Shown here: in pieces, positions 24,398 to 35,800 of the stretch | How positions within the stretch are numbered: position 1 is the stretch's first letter | Layout of the letters: every line of letters begins with the position of its first letter | The notes under the pieces: model-generated | The model's database searches: none | Seen by the model: only the letters and a program-made list of their open reading frames with translations | What the model was told of the DNA's origin: nothing | Source: Hirudinaria manillensis | Taxonomy: Eukaryota > Annelida > Clitellata > Hirudinida > Hirudinidae | Direction of reading: 5' to 3' | DNA: 64,000 nt | NCBI GenBank assembly: GCA_034509925.1 | Contig: CM067526.1 | Location: 12,354,010-12,418,009 of the forward strand | Made by a program: the position numbers and the translations under genes

Positions 24398-24413
24398 TTT
24401 CACCGAGGTGAAA
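24398..24413. promoter_or_regulatory. 16-bp palindrome upstream of REV1
   Basis: TTTCACCGAGGTGAAA has 7-bp arms around GA and lies 43 bp before the REV1 start codon, so in the core promoter or 5' UTR. It could be a dimeric factor site. Confidence 0.3.
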
Positions 24414-24456
24414 ATAATCTCTGGGGGTGTATTTTAGGATTTAATTGCAAGCGATC

Positions 24457-27400
24457 ATGAGAGGAAGAGGGGGAAGGAAAAGGCCAGCTGATGACGGATG
24501 GGCTGAGAGAGTTTGTGATATTTCTTAGTGGATTCATCGGTAAAATGTAATTATTCTACCTGAACATTTTAAATTTTAAGGGTGGTTACATGAATGCAAA
24601 AATGCAGAAGTTGGCAGAACAAAACTTAGCTCCTTCTCTTGATTCACAAATATTTAATGGCATTACAATTTATGTAAATGGATACACAAGTAAGTCCAAT
24701 CAGTTACTGATGTGGTTTTCTTCATAATTTATTGAATTAAAATTGAGAAATGCCTCTACAGAACCAACATCTGAGGAGCTAAAAACAATGGTAATAAAGA
24801 ATGGTGGGATATACACACATTACTATTCCAAAACTAAGGTCACCCATATTATTACTTCTAACTTGCCAACAAGTAAAATAAATCAGTTGAGAAACGAGAA
24901 GGTTTGTAGGCCAGAATGGATCGTAGAAAGGTATTTGTTTATACAATTATTACTTGTTTGTTAAAAATGCTCTTTTGGTAATTAGAAATTTTGCAAAGCC
25001 TGCAGGCTGGGAAACTTCTTCCTTATCAAGAGTATTTGTTGTACATTCCACAAAATCTTCGACAGCACAACATTTTAACTTCATTCAAACCATTACAAAC
25101 GACGTCGGCTGACGTTCAAACGGCATCGGAGAGGCCGTCGGAACTGCCTCGAGACGTGTTCGATGGTGAAGGAGAATCTCCATTTGGAGATAATAGACCA
25201 TCAACTGATGAAAACATTTCTCAAAAAACGAAAGACCAGAATTTTGTCGCCGAATTTTACAACAGGTCTCGACTCCACCACATTTCCATGTGGGGTGCCG
25301 AGTCTAAAGCCTACGTGGCAAAACTCCAGAAACAATTGAGTGATGACAAATTAACTCCAATCTTTAAAGGCCTGGAAAGGCTCACAGAAGAGGTTCAGAC
25401 TGAAGCGAGGTTTCTGCTACAAAAGTCTCAGAAAGTCTATGCCCATATCGACATCGATTGCTTTTTTGTTTCTGTCGGACTTCTTAAACGACCTGAGCTG
25501 AGAGGTCAGTTGTAACTTTCTTGTTTTAGAATATTTTAAATCACCTTGAGTTACATTAATACATTAATAAATTAGTTAGTGTTAATTTAAGTTATTATAA
25601 TCTTATGAATTATACTATTATACAAGTAATAACTTGTTTGCTGTAACTAAGATGTGACATGAATGTGGTTACATTGATTTTGTTGACAACTATGACAGAA
25701 TATTAAAATCAAGATTTGAACAAATCCATTGGATAAATTAGAGTAATGATTAAAGTAGATTTTATAGTAATAATTATTAACAATTTACTAAGTAATTAAT
25801 AATGAAATTCAGGACAGCCAGTTGCAGTGACCCATTCAAAAGGAAGAGACCCCTCTTCAAACCTCGATGGTGACACGGGCGGATTCAACTCCAGGTCCGA
25901 CGTTGCCTCTTGCAGTTATGAGGCCAGAAAGGCAAGAAGATTTTGCTTGTCTCCTGCTATTAATTATTAATTATTTTGCACAAAATTAAACTTTATTTGA
26001 CATATATTCTCTGAATAAACAGATGGGTGTCACAAATGGCATGCATTTTGGGGATGCCAAGAAGATCTGCCCCAATCTTATTGCCATTCCTTATGATTTT
26101 GAAGCATACAAAAGAGTATCTCAGAAATTTTATGATACTATTCTGAGGCAAGAAACTTATTTATAATTATTTACTAGGAATACATTGATTAATTAAATTA
26201 ATTAATTAATTAAATGCATTTAAAATTGAATAATGATATAGTCCATCAAAGTTACATAAATTTACAGCTACACCTTGGAAGTGGAGGCAGTGAGTTGCGA
26301 CGAGTTATACGTCGATTGCACCCACCTGATCCAGCAAACAGGTGCTTCACCTGCACAGCTGGCTTCTTGTCTCAGGAAAGACATCTTTGAAGCCACTTCT
26401 TGCAATTCCTCATGTGGCTTAGGTAATTCATTCATTCATTCATTCATTCATTCATTCATTGTAAATGCCCTGGAAATAGGAATAAATTTTATTTAAGAAA
26501 TACTTTTTATAAGGCAGTAACATGCTGATCGCAAGACTCTCCACTAAATGTGCAAAACCAAATGGACAGCATTACGTCGAACCAGGTGGAGAAATTGAAT
26601 TCATGAAGGAGATTGAAGTATCCGACCTCCCAGGTTTTCTTAATCGAATAATAAATTTAATAATAAATTGAGTAATAAATTTAAAATGTTTATTGGTTAA
26701 TATTATTATTTATTGGGAATTATTGAATTAAGATTTATATTAAATTTCTCAAATGCAGTTTATTCGTGCATTTATTAACTTAATATTATTTATTATTAAT
26801 GCGTGTCCGAATTGTTACACGATTTGTTTCCAAAAGGCATCGGATACGTCATGACCAAAAAGCTAACTTCTATGGGCGTAAAAAGGTGTGAGGAATTAAG
26901 CAAACTGTCATCGACCGAACTGGAGAAAATGTTCGGTGCAAAGGTCGGTTCGAGGTTGTTTAAGCAGGCACGAGGTGCAGACGACAGGATGCTTAAAGTG
27001 GATCTCGAAAGAAAATCCGTCTCTGCGGAGATCAACTACGGCATCAGATTCACGCAGGTCGGATGATTTGTGCAATAATTTACGGGTTACGATTTGATCG
27101 GTTTGGACTGTTATTGGTGTTTGGATTTTTATAAGTCACTTAAATTTCTTGGTTTAGTTTTTTTTTTTATTTCTAAGTGTAACACAAATTTATTCAATAT
27201 AAAACTAAACAAAAGAACTAAATTAGAGGTAGCCTGAAGGGACACAGTTCCAGTTATGAGAGCATTTTTTAGCATTACTATTGCACATATATACATTATA
27301 TTTCTTAATTTCTAGTTGCTTTAGCAAGTTTATTTTCTTGATTGATGAGGATATTTTGGTGTCATTCTTTCAAAAGCCAGATTGAAGTGTCTTATTTCAG

Positions 27401-30105
27401 AAAAGAGAAGCAGAGAATTTCATCAAGGAACTTGCCAAAGAAGTTCAAAGTCGTCTTCAGCAACTCGGTAAGAAAGGCAGACAACTCACTCTGAAGATCA
27501 AAGTGAGACAGGAAGGAGCCCCAATTGAAACTTACAAGTTTTTAGGTATTATTATTTATTTTTATGAATGCCATTACCTTTTGTCCTTATTTAAAATAGC
27601 TGCAATATATACTTATTCATATTTGTTTAAAACATTATATATTCTAAATGGGATTCAAAAAATTACCAAGGCCATGGCATATGCGACAATGTGAGTAAGT
27701 CCCACATGTTGCCAATGGCAACGGACAATGCTGACATTATTGGAAAGGAGTGCTGCAATCTTTTAGAGCTTCTTAACCTTCCAGCTGAGGATCTAAGAGG
27801 GGTAATTTATTAATTATGTAATTAATTAATTTATTAATTAAATATGTAATTAATTTATTAATCAATTATGTAATTAATTTATTAATTAAATATGTAATTA
27901 ATTTATTAATTAAATATGTAATTAATTTATTAATTAAATATTATTCTTATTGAGCAAAATAATAAGTTTTTAATTCTGCTCAGTTATTTGAATTCTATAA
28001 TTTATTAAATATATGTGCATTTGATTATATTTCCAATTTAAATTAAACACAGGGAATTCAATTAATTTAGGACTTTATAATTCCATTCATTATCACAATT
28101 GGATGTTTATTGTTTCTCTTCAGATAGGCATTCAGGTAACTTCCCTTGAGGTTCCTCATGGTCAATCGACAAATCCAACTTCCAAGAACAGCATCTTAAA
28201 ATATGCAATAGCCAAATCAAAAGATCTCGATCAAAGAGAACATGGAGACAAACAGCCAGAGAAGTTGTTGTTGTAATTTCCACAAATTGCGGTTTAAATG
28301 GAATTGTTGATTGAAATATGTCATATTTTTGCCACCTTTAAGGGCTCCATCCAGGCAGTCAGACTCTACAGATGGAAAAACTTCACCTCCTCAAGAACCT
28401 ACAAGAACCGAAGAACCACAAAATTTCTTCATCACTCCGTCCCAGGTCGTTTGCCTGACTTAATTTAAGAGTAAAGTTTCATTAATCAGCTTTAATTTGA
28501 TTTTAGGTTGACATGGACACTCTGAATGAGTTGCCAGAAGATATTCAGCAAGAGATTATGAATGCAATGAAGAAACAAAGAGATGAAAGCACAAATTCAA
28601 GGCTGGAAACTAATGGACAGAAAGCTGATACACCTGGTTGTTCTCATTGGAATGAACCTCTTGTTGCAAAAACAGCAGCAAATAAACCTATTCAAGATCA
28701 GAATTCTACTCATCCTGAACTCAGAGATTTTGGAGGGGTATGGCATATTTAGTTTATTTACATAATTTAATCATGAATTTTAATTTCAAATTATTCTAAA
28801 CAGCTTGATGAAAGCTTTCTGAGAGCAATGCCAGAAGATATAAGAATGGAGCTGTTGAATGCTCACCAGAGGCCCAAGTTGCTCAAAACCAGTCCTACAA
28901 AAAAACTCCAACTTCAAGTAGTTATTAAACTAAGATTTATTCAGTTAAAATATATATTATAAATAAAATATTATATTAATAAAAAATATATTAATTAAAA
29001 TATATAATACATTAATTGTAATCTTATCATCTTCAAATGGGTTTGTTAAGATGTGCCCTTCAAGTTACATGTTGTTGGCATGAAAATGCTCATCCTTAGA
29101 AGTTAGTACCTTTAATAATTAAACTAAAAATTAATTACACTTATCTTCTTCAGGCACCCAAAAGTAAACGTGGTAGAAAGAAAGGCAGTACCAACACAGC
29201 AACCAAATCAGCCACAAAGTCCAACATGCCAATGATGAATCAGCAGAAGCTGGTATCCATCTCCAAATCAAAAGTAAATCTTTATGAAATCCATAAATTT
29301 TGTTTTAAATAATGTTTAAAAAATAATGTTTGAAATTGAAATGTTAATGTCAAGAGAATTTCTATAGTTATTTCAGTGAGCTTCTAATAAGGAGAATGCT
29401 ATTCATTTGACCAATGCACTTGACAATAATATAATTAAAAATTAAATCAAGTAATGGTTAATCAAAATAAAGTATTTTAATTATTTTCTGCTCAACTGTG
29501 AGGAAAAGAATTGCATTCAACTTATTACAATGATTTGTCCTTTCATTGGAATATGACTGAAATATGTTTCTTTAACATGTTAAACCTGATCAGGATGGCA
29601 ATTGTGATAGTAATCAATTCCATCCACCGGAAGTTCATATAAGCCATGCTGAAAAGGAAACAAATTTCAAAGGCCGCACCGAAGCGTATGAGGTCATTGA
29701 CCTCATTGACCTTTGGTCTTTACAACCAGGTCTTGTGACAACCATTCTGTCAAATTATACCTTAAATCTGCATTTTTTGAATTTTTTTTTCTACATTTTA
29801 TTACAATTTCTTTGAAGTTCCAAATCAGGATGATCTAAATTCTCTGTTAGAATTTCTGCTGAAACTGGTTCAAGAGTCAGACATTGAAAAAGTGCTTGTT
29901 ATCCTAAGAGGAATTCAGAGGTTTTTTTAAATAAATATTTTATTAATATTATTATTAATATTGATTAATATTAATATTATCACATTTACTTAGAATGGAG
30001 AATGTCAACCTGCATTGGAAAGAAGAGATGAAGACTATCACTGCAACTGTTCAGGCAGCTGTCAAAGCAATTTATGGAGGGAAATTGAAAATGTCAGCTC
30101 TCTGA
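24457..30105 (+). CDS. REV1: DNA repair protein REV1 (Y-family deoxycytidyl transferase)
   Basis: Nineteen exons join in frame to 973 residues: 24457-24510, 24581-24689, 24762-24930, 24999-25504, 25813-25931, 26023-26147, 26268-26422, 26514-26633, 26837-27057, 27401-27545, 27671-27801, 28124-28272, 28343-28445, 28507-28737, 28804-28917, 29154-29273, 29594-29729, 29818-29920, 29994-30105. The start MRGRGGRKRPADDGW fits the family N-terminus. A BRCT domain follows (YVNGYT...THIITSNLP...RPEWIVE), then the polymerase palm with metal-binding HIDIDCFFVSVG and SCDE. The SAEINYGIRFTQ motif lies at the little-finger boundary. Two ubiquitin-binding motifs (LPEDIQQEI, MPEDIRMEL) and a helical C-terminal domain that in the family recruits REV7 and Y-family polymerases complete it. 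Introns 25932-26022 and 26148-26267 start with GC. The vertebrate protein is longer (about 1250 aa), mainly in linkers. Confidence 0.96.
26426..26460. repeat. (ATTC)n microsatellite in REV1 intron
   Basis: About eight ATTC units start a few bases after the donor at 26423. Confidence 0.9.
27806..27945. repeat. About 24-bp AT-only tandem repeat in REV1 intron
   Basis: TAATTAATTTATTAATTAAA-type units recur five or six times, with TATG at unit junctions. It begins a few bases after the donor of the exon ending at 27801. Confidence 0.8.
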
Positions 30106-30209
30106 CAAATCTTATGGTTCCACTACATAAATTTATGCAGGACTGAAATTGACCAGGCCTTAATGTATATTCAGTAACAGATGATTTATTGTGTGATTTT
30201 TTATATACT

Positions 30210-30215
30210 AATAAA
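30210..30215 (+). terminator. Polyadenylation signal of REV1
   Basis: AATAAA lies about 105 bp after the REV1 stop codon. Confidence 0.6.
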
Positions 30216-31235
30216 GAAACTGTAAATAGGGATATTTACTTTTACCAAAAATTCCTTAAATGCTTTAAATTTGTCAATTTTTTAAAGTATTTTTTGTGGA
30301 AAACCGTAATTTCTTTGACTTCCTAATATATTTTTCATGAAATGTGTTCGTTTTGTCTTTAAAAATGATTTTTTGGGGGTTTTTTAAATTTCCTATAGTT
30401 TAACATAGACACCTGACAAAAGGGACAACCTCCCCATAGGGCACTTTTTCGTGCAAAGTATGCCTGTCCCTATAGACCGGTTTTACTGTATTTGAAGCCC
30501 CTTTCTAAAAATGTCAAATGCCTCCAAAAATAAACCAGCAGATTTCCCGGGCACCTTCTTTATATATTTTAGAAACTCTCCTAAAATTTTAAATTCAAGA
30601 TCAAGGAATATGGATTAAGCACTAGTTTTAACCACCATTTGACGTGCACTGCAAATAGGAAACCATGCGATTGAAGAGAGAGTTTAACTGTCACTGGAAC
30701 CAATCAAAAGACGGAATATTAAAAATTACAATATACACATAAATACTTAAAAGACGATATAATTTAAAAAGGCGCACAAACAGTTAAACATAAAATTCAT
30801 TATCTTTATTATTACCGTTAACTTTTAGTCTGCCATTTATTCAGCTTCTCGTTTTGTTTACGATACTTTAACGCTGATAAATTACAATAACTAAGGTCTG
30901 TGTGAGTTACATTTTTTTATTGTAATGAAATGTGACCATTTAGCAATAATGCTACAGTATACTACTCTAATTCAGAATCTAAATGCAATCTGTATTAGAG
31001 GCTTTACGATGAACTTGTTGTTCATATTTTGTATCACAGCCGAATACCGAGGCCACTTTTCATAGCAGAAGCCATAACTATTATTATGGATTAAAATAAT
31101 ATTTATATTAGTCTTAAGCTCGCTGCTAACTGATGATTCTTAAATTTTCATGTTCAAGATTAGAAAATTTCTTATTGTTAAGGACATTCTGAGATTCTTA
31201 ATCTTACACTTTTCTTTTATTGAAGTGTTTAAAAC
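30216..31235. other. REV1-POLR2C intergenic region
   Basis: No coding signal. It holds a transposon-end-like segment (30400-30492) and presumably the POLR2C promoter; no TATA box was identified. Confidence 0.5.
30400..30492. mobile_element. Fragment of a DNA transposon or MITE end
   Basis: Read on the minus strand, TACAGTAAAACCGGTCTATA followed by GGGACAGGCATACTTTGCAC looks like a terminal inverted repeat of the CAGTAAAACC class. Within it AGGGACA near 30420 pairs with TGTCCCT near 30468, and GCAC...GTGC forms a small inner hairpin. The outer left end is not clear. Confidence 0.4.
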
Positions 31236-32729
31236 ATGCCGTATGCCAATCGACCAACTGTGACAGTCACAGATTTGACTGATGAAAATATAAAGTTTGT
31301 TTTAGAGAATACAAATATGAAGTGAGTAGAGTTTCATTTGATCTGCATATTTTTTTTTATGTATTCAATAATATTTTACTCGAATGAAGATAGTAATCAA
31401 CATTCTTATCTTGTTAAGAACATCTTAATTTGTTTAGTTATGCATAAAGACATTGATAGGATAATTTCACCAGTTGATAATTAACAACTTTGACATTACT
31501 TGCAGTGTTGCCAATGCATTGAGAAGAGTATGTATAGCAGAGACTCCAACATTAGGTTTGTTCACTGATAATAAAATTGAATTTTGTATAACATTCACAT
31601 CATAAAATGAATTAATTTTGATATTGGCCTCAAATTACCAATAATATTCTGATAATAATATATATAATAAATAATAATAATAATAATAAAATTTTCCATT
31701 CTTCTTTCAGCTCTTGACTGGATTCAAATAGAGTCAAACTCCAGTGTACTTTGTGATGAGTTTATTGCTCAAAGAATAGGTCTCATACCACTTACATCAG
31801 ATGATGTTGTGGACAAGATGCAGTATCAGAGAGTAATTATTTTCTACAATATAAATTTCAATGCAATCCAAATGCCAAATACTTCAATGCCACCGTGATG
31901 TTTTGACAGGATTGTACGTGCGAGGAATTCTGTGCGGACTGCGCCGTAGAGTTCACGCTCGATGTTAGGTGCACGGACGACCAGACAAAGCACGTTCACA
32001 CGGGACATCTCATCAGCAGTAACCCAAAAGTGGTTCCCGTAAGTTGTAAATCTTGAGTCTCAGATATAAGTTTAGCAGTGAGAGCTGATTTGGCATAATC
32101 TAGATTTTTATAATTTGGATAACGAGCCACAATTTGTCTCATTCAGGCTACCTCGAGACATAAAGATGATGAAGGTGACTATGGAGAGAGTGATGGTAAG
32201 TTCTTTCATTATGCATTTTCATTAAAAGCTTCACTTCTACAACCGAGCTCTTTGTTTCAGAAATCCTCATCGTAAAACTCCGCAAGGGGCAGGAGTTGAA
32301 ACTGAAAGCAGTTGCAAGGAAAGGGTTTGGAAAGGAGCATGCCAAGTGGAATCCCACGGCCGCCGTGGCCTACGAGTACGACCCTGACAACGCCTTCAGG
32401 CACACAGTCTACCCAAAGCCCGAGGAATGGCACAAGAGTGAATTTACAGATTTGCCAGAAGATATATGTAAGCATTCACCTCTGTTAACTTATCATTCTA
32501 TCAAATCTTTCGATCAACGAACTAATTACGAGTTACTATTTTAACAGACGAGGCTGCCTTGGACTTTCAGGGAGTCCCGAGGAAATTCTTCATGAACGTC
32601 GAGTCTGCCGGTCTCTTGAAACCGGAGAACATCGTCCAATCGGCTCTGAGCGTCCTCAAGAAGAAACTGAGCGACCTGCAGACGCAGCTCAGTCAGGAGA
32701 TACAACGCGATGCTCTCACGATCCACTAA
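31236..32729 (+). CDS. POLR2C: RNA polymerase II subunit RPB3
   Basis: Seven exons (31236-31321, 31506-31555, 31711-31832, 31910-32038, 32147-32195, 32261-32467, 32548-32729) join in frame to 274 residues; human RPB3 has 275. The start [20 protein letters not shown], the alpha-motif region ([21 protein letters not shown]) and the zinc loop [10 protein letters not shown] are diagnostic. [16 protein letters not shown] at the C-terminus is near-identical to vertebrate RPB3. In the polymerase II assembly RPB3 pairs with RPB11 to form the alpha-like heterodimer that nucleates the complex in the nucleus. The gene converges on BRD8, with only 134 bp between stop codons. Confidence 0.97.
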
Positions 32730-32732
32730 CTT

Positions 32733-32738
32733 TTTATT
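32733..32738 (-). terminator. Candidate polyadenylation signal of BRD8
   Basis: TTTATT on the plus strand is AATAAA on the minus strand, about 125 bp after the BRD8 stop. It starts three bases beyond the POLR2C stop codon, so the two 3' UTRs would overlap. Confidence 0.5.
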
Positions 32739-32806
32739 AGCCAAGATACAGGTCTTTGAGCGCATAAAAAAAAAAGCGTTAACAGGAGAACTTTGTCGAG
32801 TTGAAA

Positions 32807-32812
32807 AATAAA
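32807..32812 (+). terminator. Polyadenylation signal of POLR2C
   Basis: AATAAA lies 78 bp after the stop and within 52 bp of the BRD8 stop codon on the other strand. Confidence 0.6.
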
Positions 32813-32863
32813 CAGTTCACGATTTACAAAAAAAGAAAAGTTTCAAGTCAGATTCCGATTCAA

Positions 32864-35800
32864 TCAATGCCTTCGCTTCTTTGCCGTGGCCGGAGTGCAG
32901 ACTTCGGCCTCTGAAGCTTTCCTCTTTCTCATTTCTTCCTCTTGAACCCCATCCTGAAACGTTTAAAAGTGGATTAAGCTCTCGTTGAAATTGCACGCCT
33001 GTCTTTCTGGCACTACCTTGTCGCTGATCCCGGTGTCTGACCTTCTAGAGGTCCTGAGCAGTTTTGGCTCACTCCTCATCATGACTTGCGTGTTGACGAA
33101 TTGCTTTAAATTAATGAAGCTTGGTGCATTCACATCCTTGAGATCTTTCCCAGCAGTTAAACTAAGACTAACTTCGATCTGCGCCATGGAATCCTGATAC
33201 ATTACCCTCGCCATCTTGTGTACGTCGTGGGAGGAGTGGTTGTACATGAGTGCGTTGGTGAACATGAGCATCATGTCCCTCTGGAATTCTCTCGTCGTTC
33301 GGATGATTCCCAGGTCGATGTTCTTGCGGATCGTGTTCAGATCGATGGGCCTTGATTGACGGTAACTTGTTTTGAGAGTTTGTTGGGGAATATATTAGAG
33401 GGAAATTTGTGACTCACTTGAAGATGACATTGTGATATCCAGGAGCGATGTCTTCTGTCACCGGATGCATGAAGATGTTGGCAAATCTGAATTCCAACAA
33501 TATTTATATTAATAGATGGATACTCTCATCTCTCATCTGCATCACACGAACGACTCACTTGTGGTTGGAGATGGCCCTCCACACGAGCATGATAGCCTTT
33601 TTCCACACTTTGTGTGCCCTTTCGTCCTCTGTGTCACTACTTCAACAGAGTTTCAACAAAATCAGTTAAATCATCCATTTCAATCAGTTTACCGTAAAAT
33701 CAACCGACTTGCAGACGGAGGCGGGGCTGTTCGGAAGTGACTCGTTGAGGTCAAGTTTCGACCTGATGAAGGAACTCGAAGCCTTGACGGGTTCGTCTGC
33801 GTTCTTTCCCTCCTCTTCGTCGGAGCTTCCCGCCTTGCTGCTTATTTCAGACTCTTCCTTGATTGCAGAAGTCTAGAGCAATGAATTATCATTTATGACA
33901 TGAGATAACTGACAACTTTATGCTATGAAATTGTCTTGGATCTATTACTAATACATTCTAGATGCAACATAGAAAGAAACTCAAGAGACAAAAAAAGCAT
34001 TACAAAAAACTACAAAGTTTTTAACTATTTATTTGATATTGTTGCAGTTATTTAACATTATTGTGCCTACCTTTGCAGTCTTCAAGCTAGATTTTTTCCT
34101 GGCACTTTCCCTCTTGCTACTCCTGCCTACAATAAGCAGAACATGATCGCCCAAAAAAGAACTTATTCGTGTCCGTAAAGATTCAACAAACTTTTCGACG
34201 AGGAATGTTTGCCCGTCTGAGGAGTTTTAGTTTTGCTGGAAACGTCGGAACTGCTGGCGGCCGTGGGCTCTGAGCATTCGTCCTCGTTCTTCACTCGAAC
34301 TGAAGGCTTCGCTTCTGAGATCTCCGCTGCCGCGCTCGGTTCGGTGTCGACAGAGTCGTGCGTCTTTGGCTCCTGTTTTGACCAGAATTCAATTCGTTCA
34401 GTTTCGATCGACTTTCAAATACATCCGAGTGTTGTTAAGGACTCACTTCGATGTTTGCCTCCAACGGAGCGTACACGGGGGAGGCCCGAGGATCTTTCTC
34501 GACTTCGTCCGCCTCCTTCTTTTCCACTTCCTCTGCCGAGACCTTGGAGTCGCACTCCTCTCGAGCATTTCGAGCCTCGTTTTCGAACGGGATCGTTCCT
34601 CCGTCCGCCTCGGAAGCGAGGTCTTCCTCGGCCTCTCTCTCCCGAGTCTCGACTTCGCTCGGCTCGCAGACTTCTTTGTCGTCGGAGACGTCTTCGACGA
34701 TTTCTTCCGTGGAAATGAGGATGTCGTCCTCCGCGTCGGGAGTCTCCACGGCGACCCCTTCTTCCACTCGATCCGCGACGTCTTCGTCGATGCCGTGTCC
34801 TCGGTCGTGCTCGTCCGTGACCTGCTCTTCCACGACGTCCACCTCGTGTTTGACCGGATCGTCCGATGCAGCTGTTCATTCGACCGATGTATTTTACAAA
34901 TGATTTATTTACAAATTTATTTTTTAATAATTTTAATTAAAATTAAACAGTTTATTAGGTGGAAAACACGATCAATTCTTTATAGAGAGAATTATACCTC
35001 TTAATCTTCAAGCCAAACAGAAACGTTAAGAACTCATTTAAAAGTTTAGCCTAGTTTACCTCCATTGACTTAATTATTAATAATAACTATAAGCAAAAGC
35101 ATCCAAACCAGGATCTAATTCCTCTTTCAGTTCAACCTTGACCTCTTGCTTGTCATCCACTTCCTCTCCATCTTCTTTGGCTTCCGAGGTCATCAAGTCC
35201 TCTGAAGCGTTCTTGTCCTCCTGCGTGTCTTGCTCTGAACCAATGTTTTCCTGAATTATCAATAAAAAAACAGCTTGTACCAATCATTAAGTATCACTAC
35301 TGTCTTGCAATGATATCAGTGCTGGAACAACAACAGGTAAGTTGTTTATCATGGAACTATGATGCTACATTACATGTTTGTGTTTCAAGGACTATGTCAT
35401 ATTCAGAGAAGCTACTAATACTTACCAACTCTATTCTTTATTTAGACAAATAATTTTAAATTTCAATTAACTTCCTAACTACTTAATTAGCAAGCTTTGT
35501 AAGATCAACAGTAAGGTCTGGCCTGAGCCATATTTGAGAAAGTTATGCACAAAGCATGAACCTGTTTGACTTCAAGATCAAACAATCCAGCGGCAGGGTC
35601 GACGTCCGTCTGAAGGTCACCGACGACGATGTTTTCGGTGACGTGCGACGATGACGTCGACTGTGAAAGTTGGTCGTCATTCAGGAAGTCGAGAGTCGAG
35701 GAGATGTTGTGCTCCACATCTTCGCAGGCTTCCTGCTTAAACAACTTGCTTATACAGGTTCCAGTTGAACATTTTTGATTTAATTTTGAACAGTAGGCAT

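Noticed and set aside
34366..35004. Plus-strand frames of 150-212 codons opposite BRD8
   Set aside because: They are antisense to the GC-rich acidic BRD8 linker exon. Biased Glu/Asp codons keep the opposite strand free of stops.
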